Shown here piece after piece: positions 19,378-30,261 of a stretch of 64,000 nucleotides of DNA. The translations under genes were made by a program, and so were the position numbers. The DNA comes from Diploptera punctata (lineage: Eukaryota > Arthropoda > Insecta > Blattodea > Blaberidae), in NCBI GenBank assembly GCA_030220185.1, contig JASPKZ010010211.1, positions 1 through 64,000 on the forward strand, given 5' to 3'. The notes under the pieces are model-generated. The model saw only the letters and a program-made list of their open reading frames with translations, did no database searches and was not told the DNA's origin. Position 1 is the first letter of the stretch, and every line of letters begins with the position of its first letter.

Positions 19378-20501
19378 ATACCAGTAAAATTCATATCAAA
19401 TTCTGTTAAGGTGAAGTCATATGATGAAAATTAAAAATTAAATTGTACCTGTTAATAGGTGCCGTCGTCCTTAACTCTGTTAAAATATGTGTATAAAATT
19501 AACTGGAGCGCTTTCGGAAGTTATCTTCCATCTTCTGCAGGTTGAGCTTCTGCTACTCGTTGTTGTTGTGTACGGTGATGTATACTCCAACTGTTGGAGA
19601 TGGAGTATACATCACCATACACAACAACAATGAGTAGCAGAAGTTCAACCTGCAGAAGATGGAAGATAACTTCCGAAAGCTCTCCACTTAATTTTATGTA
19701 CATATTTTAACAAAGTAAATATATGGTCACACGTAGAAATACATTATATAATGGAAATGGACAGCTAATGACAAATGAGGGATATTTTGAGGAAGTGGCT
19801 GAATTCAAATACCTAGGAACAATAATCACAAATAGGAATGAGATGCACAAGGAAATTAAACATAGGCTCAATTCTGGAAATGCATGTTATTATGCATTAC
19901 AGAGACTCTTGACTTCCCAACTCCTTTCAAAAAACGTCAAACTGAAAAAATATAAAACTACTATTCTACCAGTTATATTATATGGGTGCGAAAGATGGAC
20001 TCTTACTTTAACGGAGGAAACGGACATTACGAGTATTCGAGAATAAAGTACTTAGGAAAATTTTTGGACCAAAGAAAGATGAACAGAGAGGTGAATGGAG
20101 AAGACTGCATCATAGTGAATTACATGGTCTTTATAGGAAGCCAGATATAATGAGAACAGTTAAGTCTCGTAGACTGCGATGGGCAGGATATGTGGCACGA
20201 ATGGGGAATGAAAGACGTGGTTGGAAGCTCCTTGTAGGAAAACCAGAGGGAAAACGCCCAGTTTGTAGACCAAGAATGAGGTGGGAGAATAACATTAACT
20301 ATGATTTGAGGGAAGTAGATTATACAGGGAATGATTGGAAAGCATTGGCTCAGGATAGGGATGTATGGAGAGCTTATGTCCGTGCGGCCATGAACCTACG
20401 GGTTCGATAGTGCCAGTGAGTTAGTTAGTTAGTTGGTTATTTTAACAAAGTTGAGGACGACGGCATCTACCAACAGGTACAATTTAATTTTTAAATTTTC
20501 A
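19378..20501. mobile_element. FB-H foldback split by a LINE-a insertion
   Basis: Arms 19425-19598 and 19600-19715 plus 20451-20501 are inverted copies, with AATTGTACCTGTTAATAGG on the left and its counterpart on the right. The whole is flanked by TTACATACAATCA (19365-19377 and 20502-20514). About 45 bp at the left end (19378-19422) has no counterpart on the right, like the short extension of Penelope-type elements. The core on the right arm is CAGAAGA, U, a GGAAG/CTTCC stem with loop ATAA (19661-19674), GAAA, AGCTC. Confidence 0.75.
19716..20437 (+). mobile_element. LINE-a, 5'-truncated, 13-bp target duplication
   Basis: It starts within the post-RT region (VTRRNTLYNGNGQLMTNEG) and ends AAMNLRVR with a GTTAGTTAGTTAG tail. 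It is flanked by TATTTTAACAAAG (19703-19715 and 20438-20450) inside the FB-H right arm. A frame break after LTEE separates the frames 19723-20046 and 20150-20410. Confidence 0.95.
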
Positions 20502-20687
20502 TTACATACAATCATTATATTAACGTTAAGATGGAATGGGCCTGTAGATATCTAAAGTCTTCTGTTTTTTTGTAATGTAGTCTAACATACTATGTTTACA
20601 TTACAGTAAAAGCTTCTTATTCGCTGGGGATATGTTCCGCAAATATGCCGCGAATACAGAAACCGCGAATATGGAATGGTAACACTG

Positions 20688-21236
20688 GTCAACATGATTT
20701 TTGTCTCATGAGTACCAATAGTTGTACTTAATGCAGTTTTTTACCGTGTTTTCAATATGTATTCGGAATTTCTCCATCACCCACAGTTTTTTTTATTTCA
20801 ATTTCAATTAATGGATTTAAACAATTATTTTTTTAATAAACGTTTTTTCATCCATTTGTCCATTGTAAAATAAAACCAAATGAGCTAACTCAGGAGATTT
20901 CAGCTATGGAAAACAGATATCAAGGCAAATGGAATCCTAAAATGCTGGCCGATTATTGTTGGACCATCAAGAGGGATGCTCCACAGGCGAAATATAGCAG
21001 AAAATCATCATTTCTTACTTTCTAGGCGAGTCCGATTGTTCGAATATTGTGTAGGTACGAATGTAGAAAATATTAAAGTGTTTGGAATTATAAATTCCTA
21101 TCTCTCGGAAACCTTGCGTGATAGAGAAAACCCGATATCATATTTGAATTCAGGAGGAAAATACTATCAGAATCACATATTTGTCTGTCTGAGACAAAAA
21201 AAAAGTTTATTTTTTGTTCCTCAGTGTAATTTGAAT
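20688..21236 (+). mobile_element. TIR-X element copy 1
   Basis: It starts CACTGGTCAACATGATTTTT and ends GTTCCTCAGTG. The reverse complement of the end (CACTGAGGAAC) matches the start, giving short terminal inverted repeats. Inside is the peptide ISAMENRYQGKWNPKMLADY followed by CWTIKRDAPQAKYSRKSS and a stop. Three other copies share both ends. I do not recognise the superfamily; the peptide resembles an uncharacterised repeat protein of arthropods and cnidarians (memory only). Confidence 0.75.
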
Positions 21237-21300
21237 GGCTATATAGGGGATATGTTCCAAGATTACAAAATAAAATAAGAATTATCAAAATAAAATCAAT

Positions 21301-22022
21301 GGGAGATATTGAACATTTTTAAAATTATTACTGTCAGGTTTAGTACTTTTTTTCCTGTTTTGCCCTTTTCAAAGTATCTTTCAATTAAGACTGATATTCA
21401 GCTGTAAATTCTGCGATATAATTCCTTATTTTGTCTTCGGATTTCTTGATTCATTAAAACTGAAAGATCGTGATATGAATGTAAACGACTCGCCAACGCG
21501 TAAACGTTCAAGCATTTATATTTTTACTCTAAGCAGCAACACTACTTTTTTCAGCTTCGGAACTAATTTTCTTTCCTTTTATTCGACATTATAAATTGTC
21601 ATCAAAGCAGAAGGGACACGTGTTATTCAATCAAAATTATTTCAACGAATGACAAGTTGAAACAATAAAACACCGATCGTGTCGCGGGCGGCATTTGTCA
21701 ACTGACATAGCGGCACGTGAAATACTGCGGCGGTGGCTTTTAACAACGAACTTTAGGCTTATTGACAATAAAGTTTGTTTTACTTTTATATTAATTCGTC
21801 CAATTGATTTGAACCACTCTTTGTAAAAGCCGCCTTGACACGTGTCTGCAGTAAAAAAGTTGCCGATGGTTAATAAAGGATACTAATCCGACTGGATCCG
21901 TGAATAAAGAAAAATTTTAACCGTAAATACAGGAACTGTGTCTCAATTTTTTAACCTGCGAATAATGGAACCGCGAGTATGCAGCTTTTACTGTATTGTA
22001 GCCTCACTATTTTGGTTTTCAA
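21301..22022. other. Spacer, nothing recognised
   Basis: No coding or repeat similarity was recognised. Moderately AT-rich. Confidence 0.45.
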
Positions 22023-22180
22023 AGCGGTTCGCTTTGTTTCCCCGCAGCTATTATATATAATTAAATACAAATATACCGATTACATAATTCCGCATGTTAA
22101 TCATTGTCAAGCATTGTCGCGCGGCACCCGCTTTTATATAAACGGACAACCATCATGGTGAGGCGATAATACTAATATTC
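22023..22180 (+). repeat. Local duplication, unit 1
   Basis: This unit runs from GCGGTTCGCTTTGTTTCCCC to GCGGCACCCGCTTTTATATA and GTGAGGCGATAATA. A second copy starts at 22258 and resumes at about 22829, so the two are direct repeats of about 150 bp. Confidence 0.75.
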
Positions 22181-22257
22181 AGGAAACTTGATATTAAGGC
22201 AAAAATCCAGCAGTGGAAGAATAAAATAGATAGGTATTATCGCCCCACTATGATGCT

Positions 22258-22559
22258 TAACAAGCGGCTCGCTTTGTTTCCCCGCAGCTGTTATATGTTA
22301 TGAAAATACAAAGATCTCGACTGCCGCGACTACCACGATGTTGCCACATTGCTATTCTTCCCTCAGTTTCAATTAAAACTCGGAACGATGTGGAACAGTC
22401 GATTCAGTTATAATCCAGTAATTAATTGTATAATTATCAATAATTTATTATGATATGTAGCTAGAATAATAATACCATATCTACATATTATATTAGTTTA
22501 GCCTATATATAAGTGATTTCAACATGTGGCGGCCATGGGAAAATATTTCACACCGAGCA

Positions 22560-22630
<71 letters not shown>

Positions 22631-22957
22631 TAATAATATTATCAGCATGATTTTGTATGGATATTAAAATTATGTAATAATGTTGGAATTAAATTATTTA
22701 ATAAATAAATACGTATATAATTTTAATTTTAAAACTTAAACAATACCAAATAGTAACATAAAAATTAAATAATAACATAAATAATCAGTAATAAACGCCC
22801 ATAGCGCTATGAGAAACGTGACAACACCGCATGTCAAGCATTGCCGCGCGGCACCCGCTTTTATATAAACTGTTAACCATCAGAGTGAGGCTATAATAAT
22901 TAGAACTACTCCACCCAGCAAAATTGAACAAGCTACGATGGAATTTTCAAATGGGCC
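22258..22957 (+). repeat. Local duplication, unit 2, split by insertion
   Basis: It begins GCGGCTCGCTTTGTTTCCCC (22263) and its second half GCGGCACCCGCTTTTATATA lies near 22845. About 530 bp including an (AAT)n tract sits between. The end CTACGATGGAATTTTCAAAT (22935-22954) also occurs at 24904-24923. Confidence 0.65.
22562..22640. repeat. (AAT)n microsatellite
   Basis: More than 20 AAT/TAA repeats followed by a degenerate ATAATATTAT stretch. Confidence 0.95.
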
Positions 22958-23109
22958 TCTGAGGCATCCATGACTCAGGTAGTTAGAAGTGCATTCATGG
23001 TGATTTGCAAGCCTTGGGAATTGGGATGTAGCGATTAAAAAATTGTTAGACTAACAACAGTGCACAATATTTTGCCAAATAGTGAAGTGTTTACATAGTT
23101 TGTGGAGCT

Positions 23110-23110
<1 letters not shown>

Positions 23111-23152
<42 letters not shown>

Positions 23153-23155
23153 TAC
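23111..23155. repeat. (AAT)n microsatellite interrupted by LINE-a
   Basis: About 14 repeats end where the LINE-a 3' tail begins. Related AAT/AAC repeats resume at 24284, on the other side of the LINE, so the LINE entered the microsatellite. Confidence 0.9.
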
Positions 23156-24283
23156 TTACTTACTTACTCACTGGCACTATCGAACCCGTAGGTTCATGGC
23201 CGCACGGACATAAGCCCTCCATACATCCCTATCCTGAGCTAATGCTTTCCAATCATTCCCTGTATAATCTACTTCCCTCAAATCATAGTTAATGTTGTTC
23301 TCCCACCTCATTCTTGGTCTACCAACTGGGCGTTTTTCTTCTTTCTGGCTTTCCTACAAGAAGTTTCCATGCACGTCTTTCATTCCCCATACGCGCAACA
23401 TGGTCCTGCCCATCGCAGTCTACTGGGACTTAACTGTTCTTATTATATCTGGCTTCCTATAAAGACCATGTAGTTCATTGTTATGTAGTCTTCTCCATTC
23501 ACCTGTCTGTTCATCTCTCTTTGGTCCAAAAATTTTCCTAAGAACTTTATTCTCAAATACTCGTAATCTCCTTTCCTCCCTTAAAGTAAGAGTCCATGTT
23601 TCGCACCCATATAATATAACTGGTAGAATAATAGTTTTATATATCTTCAGCTTAACGTTTTTTGAAAGAAGTTGGGACATCAAAAGTCTCTGCAATGCAT
23701 AATAGCATGCATTTCCAGAATTGAGCCTATGTTTAATTTCTTTGTGCATCTCATTACTATTTGTGATTATTGTTCCTAGGTATTTGAATTCAGCCAATTC
23801 CTCAAAATTTCCCTCATTTGTCATTAGCTGTCCATTTCCATATATATAATGTATTTCTACGTGTGACCACATATTTAGTTTTATTGATATTTACTTCCAG
23901 TCCTAATTTCTTAGTGTTACTCAATAGTGTGTGCGTGTTGGCCTTTAGTATCTCCTCGCTATCGGCCAGTAATACTACATCATCAGCATAAACTAACAGC
24001 TTATTAATACCATTCAGTTGTAAGCCTTCTTCATTCTCTAAAGATTTAATGGCATGCTCTAGTACAAAATTAAATAGTAGAGGAGATAGTGCATCTCCTT
24101 GCTTCAACCCATTCTGGATTTCAAAAGTGTCTGAAAACTGTTTGCCTACACGCACCCTACTCGTTGAGCCATTTAGACACATTCGTATAAGTCTAACTAA
24201 CTTTTTAGGAATTCCGAACTCCAGCAGGATACTATATAACTTCTCCCTGTTAATTGAATCTTATGCTTTTTGGAAGTCTACGT
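23156..24283 (-). mobile_element. LINE-a, 1.1-kb copy including the reverse transcriptase end
   Basis: On the minus strand it starts at DFQKA in the reverse transcriptase (near 24283) and includes GLKQGDALSPLLFNFVLEHA, the catalytic LLVYADDVVLLADSE and the complete C-terminus. Frames 23814-24182 and 23420-23872 overlap around a small indel. It lies inside an (AAT)n tract. The tail is (AGTA)n. Confidence 0.93.
23814..24182 (-). pseudogene. LINE-a reverse transcriptase fragment (YADD)
   Basis: 122 codons covering reverse transcriptase motifs 4 to 6: NGLKQGDALSPLLFNFVLE, then VYADDVVLLAD, then GLEVNINKTKYVVTRRN. The catalytic YADD is intact. The frame ends near 23814 at an indel. The endonuclease and N-terminal reverse transcriptase are missing. 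Confidence 0.9.
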
Positions 24284-24315
24284 ATAATAATAATAACAAT
24301 AGTAATAAAAATAAC

Positions 24316-24867
24316 AATGATTACACTGAGGAACAAGAAATATTTTTTTTTTGTGTCAGAAAGAAAACTATGTGATTCCGATAGTATTTTTTCTCCTGAA
24401 TTCAAATATGATATCGGTTTTTCTCCATCACGCAAGGTTTCCGAGAGACATGCATTTATAATTTCATGCACTTTGATATTTTCTATATTCGTAACTACAC
24501 AAGATTTGAACATTCGGACTCGCCTAGAAAGTAAGAAATGACGATGTTCTGCCATATTTCGCCTGTGGAGCATCTCTCTTGATGGTCCAACAATAATCGG
24601 CCAGCATATTAGGATTCCATTTGTTTTGATATCTCTTTTGCATAGCTGAAACCATTTGAGTTAACTCATTTGGTTTTATTTTACAATGGACAAATGGACG
24701 AAAAAACGTTTATTAAAAAATAATTATTTAAATCCATTAATTTAAATTGAAATAAAAAAAATTGTGGGTGATGGAGGAATTCTGAATACGTATTTGAAAA
24801 CACGATAAGAAACTGCATTAAGTACAACTATTGGTACTCATGAGACAAAAATCATATTGACCAGTGT
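24316..24867 (-). mobile_element. TIR-X element copy 2
   Basis: The minus-strand counterpart of 20688-21236 with the same ends (TTACACTGAGGAACAAGAAA on the left, GACCAGTGTAA on the right). It lies about 3 kb from copy 1 in opposite orientation. The MLADYCW peptide region is changed here (CAGCATATTAGGATTCC retained). Confidence 0.75.
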
Positions 24868-24935
24868 AATTAGAACTACTCAACTCAGCAAACTTGAAGC
24901 AGCTACGATGGAATTTTCAAATGGTTTAAAAAATA

Positions 24936-25738
24936 ATAGTTTAAAAACTAAAACAGCACGCTTTATTAGAAAACCGAACTAAAAAATAAGAAATAATTTT
25001 AATTTCCAGCACACTTGGGATACAATTAAAGTGGTCAACAAAAAAAATCATCTCCAACACATCTAGAATAAAACTAGAGTTATCTACAAAAAATAAAATA
25101 TTACCATCAAAAGCGTGGGGTGCTTTTTATGGTTTTTACGTTTTCTTCTTAGAGACTTTACTTTTACCAACATATGTTTATTATCAAATATATTAATTGA
25201 TATAGAGCACCCCACACTTTTGATGGTAAAATATTTTTTGTAGATAACTCTAGTTTTATTCTAGATGTGTTGGAGATGATTTTTTTGTAAAAGAAGTAAA
25301 AAGTAAAGTGATCCCACAACAGGCCTCAGGAGGCCCTTGGGGTAGTAGGAGGTTAAGGCTCCCACTTTTTCGAGACAATCGGCACTTTATGTCAGCCGGG
25401 TTGTCAGCCCTGCGTGACGGCCGCCTTTATCCCAGAACAAGCATCTAGTACTCATTTCCGTTAGAGGCTGAGTCGACCCCAGGGCCATAGTGCCGCCAGA
25501 GGGTTTGGGTCAGTTTAAAAATCCTGACCCCAACGGGACTTGAACCCTCGACCCTCCGGCTTGTAGCTCAGTGCCTTAACCACTACGCTACGGCGTGCCC
25601 CTCGATTTTTTTTGTGACCACTTTAATTTTATCCCAAGCGTGCCGGAAATTAAAATTATTTTTCATTTTTAGTTCGGTTTTCTAATAAAGCGTGTTGTTT
25701 TAGCTTTTTTAAAACTATTATTTATTAGACGGTAGATC
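24936..25738. mobile_element. Foldback element split by SINE-A
   Basis: The left arm (24936-25125) and right arm (25200-25288 plus 25604-25738) are inverted copies over about 190 bp: AACTAGAGTTATCTACAAAA against TTTTGTAGATAACTCTAGTT, and AGCACGCTTTATTAGAAAAC against GTTTTCTAATAAAGCGTG. The right arm is interrupted by an antisense SINE-A. No coding sequence; the autonomous partner is unknown. Confidence 0.85.
25289..25603 (-). mobile_element. SINE-A, full length, inside the foldback
   Basis: A complete antisense copy from GGGCACGCCGTAGCGTAGTG (25602) to the AAGTAAAAAGTAAAGTGATC tail. The flanks GATTTTTTTGT and GATTTTTTTTGT are the likely target duplication. Confidence 0.94.
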
Positions 25739-27026
25739 CTACTTGTAGCCATAGAGAAACTTCGAATAGAGGGGAAACTGAGTACAGTGACATCTAAAAA
25801 ATTTCGGTCGTTTACGATGAACTACAATGAGCAAACTACAATGGTAGCGCTGTTTCGTAGTAACAGAATATGTAAGTAAATAAAACAAATGCAAGGCACA
25901 CGGCGTCGTTCACGGCGTGTTAAACGGTGTTCACTCGGGATTATGGGAAGTTAGCCATTTTGTAAATTTAAATTTTTAACTGCTATCCTTTCGTTCTATG
26001 TAGACGGTACTGTAAATTATCGAAAGTTAAAATCATTACTTAGATTTTATTTTACTCTAATTTGTAAGTAAATTCAAGCTTGTTTACATTTTTAATGTGA
26101 ATCTATTTTCAAAGATAAACCTACTAGAAGTGATAAAATTCTAAGATTTGTTAGTAGGTTAGGAAGAGTGATGTTAGTGTACAGCCATTTCTAATAAACA
26201 TTTTAAAAATGTGACTTTATAATGGACAGATGTACGACATGGCTAAAGTTATTTAATAAATTTGTATAAAATATGTATGTGAGAATAAGGGGGTAGGTCA
26301 ATTGTACATATTTGTTAAAAGAGCTCATAATGCACGTTTTAAAATTTTAATAAACGAAAATAAATAACATGTTTTATTTATTTCCATTCTTCCTTTCTGT
26401 TAAAATTAAAGAAAATCTGTAGGTCTGAGAGACTGGGTATACATAATTCCACAATTTAAGATTAATTAATACGTTATTTATTCCTATAAAAGTTAAATTC
26501 CATGATTATTCACCAGATGGCGTTATATAATTATAATTCATAATTTTACCACCAGGCGGTGCTGAATTTCATATTAGTACCAGAAAAAAATCGAAAAAAT
26601 TTAGATGTAGTTAGTTGTTCTACACTAGCGCCGCTTATGGCATGTACGCGAAACTTGCCTACTTTCTTCTCTGGTACTCTGTGCTTGTAGCTACCTGAAT
26701 TGACTCATGACTTCATGGTGAGTTATACCAGCAGTAGACTTGGATTCAGTTAAATATTCCAGGTCGTTATTTGTAAGGTATTTGGTTAGGCAGGTGCAAT
26801 CCCACTTCGCCTGGCTCCAAAAATAGGTATTGAATTGCCGCAATAAATTCCATACGTGGAGAACATCACCTGGCACTCTGCGAAGTGAAAGTGGTATAGC
26901 ACTGATTTATAAAGGAGCATTCAAACCTGACATTGTATAAATAACCTGTCTGGATATTGTTTACCGGTCAATTGATAACTGGTTTTGTTGATCCCAATAA
27001 AATGTTTTTAATTAAAAGATCGCCTT
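25739..27026. other. Long AT-rich spacer, nothing recognised
   Basis: No frame above about 60 codons with recognisable content. Composition is strongly AT-rich around 26000-26500. It is the longest stretch in the window without a recognised repeat, so it may be true single-copy DNA. Confidence 0.5.
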
Positions 27027-27038
27027 ATGAAGAATGAT

Positions 27039-27393
27039 GTCCCGCGCCGTAGCCGAGTGGTTAAGGTAGGAAGCCTTGGCGCAGAGCTACGGGACTTGCG
27101 CTGGTTCGAGTCTCCATGGGGGAAGAAATTTTCTCATGGTATTTCGGCCAGTATGGGACCGGTGCCCACCCAGCATCGTGAGGCAATTTGGTAGCTACAA
27201 TAAGTAGCAGCTCCAGGTTGAGGAACCAGCTATAACGGCTGGGGGACTCGACATGCTAACCACATGTCACCCCTACACTGGCTGTTGATCATCTACCTCT
27301 GTGATTGACACATGTGGATGTGAAGGGCCAGCAGCCGGCTGGTAAAAGGGCAACTGCTGAAAAAGTGGAAAGACCCTCAATCGGATCGGTCGG
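27039..27393 (+). mobile_element. SINE-B2, full length, 12-bp target duplication
   Basis: A complete copy with A box GCCGTAGCCGAGTGGTTAAGG, B box GGTTCGAGTCTCC and the B2 tail ending CCTCAATCGGATCGGTCGG. It is flanked by ATGAAGAATGAT (27027-27038 and 27394-27405). Confidence 0.95.
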
Positions 27394-27405
27394 ATGAAGA
27401 ATGAT

Positions 27406-27722
27406 CATGAACAGTTGTTTTAAGTGTTTAAAGTAGCCAGATGGGTAATGGAAGAGAATGTTATTATTCTCTGAGTAGTTTAAAGACATATTTATCAATT
27501 GTACGTTCATAGGTGTACAGTATACCGTTCAGTGGTACATTACGATGCGAGGTTGATGTGGTTTTTACAGAATCGAGGAAAATATTTAAAAACCGAGCGA
27601 TACCGAGATTCTCTACAACACTTAACAAACGTGCGTTGTACAATATTTTTTGCGCGATGGTGTTTTCAAAATTACAAATAATTGTAAAATAATAACATCT
27701 TTGTTGGAAATATTTGCGTTCA
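27406..27722. other. Spacer, nothing recognised
   Basis: The antisense frame 27464-27760 has no recognisable domain and partly overlaps LINE-a, so I treat it as chance. Confidence 0.45.
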
Positions 27723-27738
27723 TTATAAACAATTGACT

Positions 27739-28260
27739 GACACTTGACTTTCCAACTCATTTAAAAAAATGTTAAACTGAAAATATATAAAACTATTATT
27801 CTACCAGTTATATTTTTATGGGTGCGAAACATGGACTCTTACTCTAAGGGAGGAAAGGGAGATTACGATTATTTGAGAATAAAGTTCTTAGGAACATTTT
27901 TGGACCAAAGAGAGATGAACAGACATGTGAATGGAGAAGACTGCATAACAGTGAATTACATGGTCTTTATGGGAAGCCAGATATAATGAGAACAGTTAAG
28001 TGTCGTAGACTGCGGTGTACAGGACATGTGGCACGAATTGGAAATGAAAGTCGTGCATGGAAGCTTCTTGTACGAAAACCAGAGGGAAAACGCCCAGCTG
28101 GTAGACCAAGAATGACGTGGAAGAATAACATTAACTATGATTAGAGGGAAGTAGATTATAGAGCGGATGATTGGAAAACATTGGCTCAGGATAGGGATGT
28201 ATGGTGAGCTTATGTCCGCACGGCGATGAACCTACGGGTTCGATAGTGCCAGTGAGTTAG
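27739..28260 (+). mobile_element. LINE-a, 5'-truncated, 16-bp target duplication
   Basis: A copy of the LINE-a 3' half with several frame breaks, ending in a short GTTAGTTA tail. It is flanked by TTATAAACAATTGACT (27723-27738 and 28261-28276), the longest exact duplication in the window. Confidence 0.93.
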
Positions 28261-28421
28261 TTATAAACAATTGACTAATGTTAACAGTGTGGGCAATGTT
28301 TATTAGTTGAAACAACAGGAGGCTGGAAGACCAATTTAGTGATAAATTGTCGGCAAATGCGTATTTATTGTTTTATATTGTTTCAAATGAAGTTCAGTTC
28401 ATTTAAAATGTAGTAATTTAT

Positions 28422-28800
28422 TTCTCTTCTTCTTCTACTACAATGTTTAGGCTATGCAGCCTGTTCCGGCGAAGTTAAAAGTGGAGTCCATCTTCTACGT
28501 GGTGCTCTGGCATTATACAGGAAGGTTCTTTTTGGTATTCTTTCGTTGTTCATTCTCATTAAGTGTTCTGTCCATTTCTTATTATTTTCGCTGATTTTAT
28601 CTTCAATTTTATATATATTTAATTCTTCTCGTATAGTTTCATTCCTTATTCTATCCGCTCTTGTGCATCCTTTCACATTACGTAAAAACAGCATTTCCAC
28701 AGTATGTATCCTGTTTTTATCCCTCGATTTCATTATCCAATTTTCACTTCCATACAACAACAAATGAACAGCCATTGTTTTATATAATTTTAGTTTCGTA
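28422..28800 (-). mobile_element. LINE-b-like 3' fragment
   Basis: The minus strand reads TKLKLYKTMAVHLLLYGSEN, then MLFLRNVKGCTRADRIRNET, HLMRMNNERIPKRTF and a GAAGAAGAAGAG tail. It belongs to the group with SEXW and RSVXG motifs. Its 5' end is cut exactly where SINE-B2 starts at 28801. Confidence 0.85.
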
Positions 28801-29145
28801 TCCCGCGCCGTAGCCGAGCGGTTAAGGTAGGAAGCCTGGCGCAGAGCTACGGGACTTTCGCTGGTTCGAGTCTCCATGGCGAAGACATTTTCTCATGGTA
28901 TTTCGGCCAGTATGGGACCGGTGCCCACCCAGCATCGTGAGGCAATTGGGTAGCTACAATAAGTAGCGGCTCCAGGTTGAGGAACCAGCTATAACGGCTG
29001 GGGGACTCGACATCTAACCACATGTCACCCCTACACTGGCTGTTGATCATCTCTACCTCTGTGATTGACACATGTGGATGTGAAGGGCCAGCAGCCGGCT
29101 GGTAAAAGGGCAACCGCTGAAAAGTGGAAAGACCCTTAATCGGAA
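28801..29145 (+). mobile_element. SINE-B2, near full length
   Basis: Starts TCCCGCGCCGTAGCCGAGCG and ends GAAAGACCCTTAATCGGAA, the B2 tail. It directly abuts the LINE-b-like fragment. The antisense frame 28847-29113 is a shadow of it. Confidence 0.93.
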
Positions 29146-29787
29146 TCTTTCCTTGTTTTCCGACCTAAGGACATTAAAAATGTAGTAATTTAAACACTCC
29201 CTTTTGGAAATTGTTTGTACAAACATTGTAGGCCCTATGTGGTATACATAGAGGGCAGTGGTTTTACTTCCCACACGCGTGTTTGTAATATGTAATATAA
29301 CAGTATAGTCATTTTATTAAAGTATTGTTATTTAGGTTGGCAATTGTGAACTTTCAATCTTGGTCGCCACTGCTGTATGTACTACAAAACGCACTATCGC
29401 GCAAAAAGCATTTTAAACATTTCTCGTGTGAATTATATTCCTTGTTCGGTCAATTCATTGCTTTATTTTTATGAATGCGTATTATTAGCCGCCAGACACT
29501 TATGCCTCTATGAAAGCTGAAGTCGTGATTTTTCGGTTAGCGTGAGAATTTGAAGGAACAGTAATTTATACACCATATGTCAAAATCAATCTATTGGTGC
29601 GACTATTTAGAAATCTTACGAAAGGACTATGAATGAAATGTTAAAATTAAGTATAGTTACTATACTTTTACATAAATAGGCCTAAGCATTTCATGTTATT
29701 CTAGAACCATAAAAAAGGCCTTAGATCTATTGTGACGTAGACATGTTAATGTGGACAATTCGTTGTTGAGTTTGTACAAAATCGATT
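29146..29787. other. Spacer, nothing recognised
   Basis: AT-rich; no repeat or coding similarity recognised. Confidence 0.45.
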
Positions 29788-29789
29788 AA

Positions 29790-30246
29790 ATTACACTGTG
29801 CAACAAAAATAAACTTTTTTTTTTTGTCTCAGAAAGAAAATGATGTGATTCTGATATAACTATACAATATTCGAACATTCGGACTCACTAGAATGTAAGA
29901 AATGACGATTTTCTGCTATGTTTCGCCTGTGGAGCATCCCTCTTGATGGTCCAACAATAATCGGCCAGCATATTAGGATTCCATTTGGCTTGATATCACT
30001 TTTCCATAGCTGAAATCTCCTGATGAAAGTATTCCCCATGCTCAAAGCTCACTGCGCCAAAATTTTCCGGGAAGAAATGTAGGTTTATTAAGAAAATAAT
30101 TATTTAAATCCATTAATTGAAATTGAAATAAAAAAAACCTATGGGTGATGGAGAAATTCCGAATACATATTTGAAAACACGATAACAAAACTGCATTAAG
30201 TGCTACTATTGGTACTCATGAGACAAAAATCATGTTGACCAGTGTA
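29790..30246 (-). mobile_element. TIR-X element copy 3, best peptide
   Basis: The minus strand preserves the longest reading of the internal peptide: FLPENFGAVSFEHGEYFHQE, then ISAMEK, a stop, YQAKWNPNMLADYCW. The ends are TTACACTGTGCAACAAAAAT (left) and GTTGACCAGTGTAA (right), again inverted. About 100 bp found in copy 1 between the peptide and the element end is missing. Confidence 0.78.
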
Positions 30247-30261
30247 ATTTTTAATTATATA

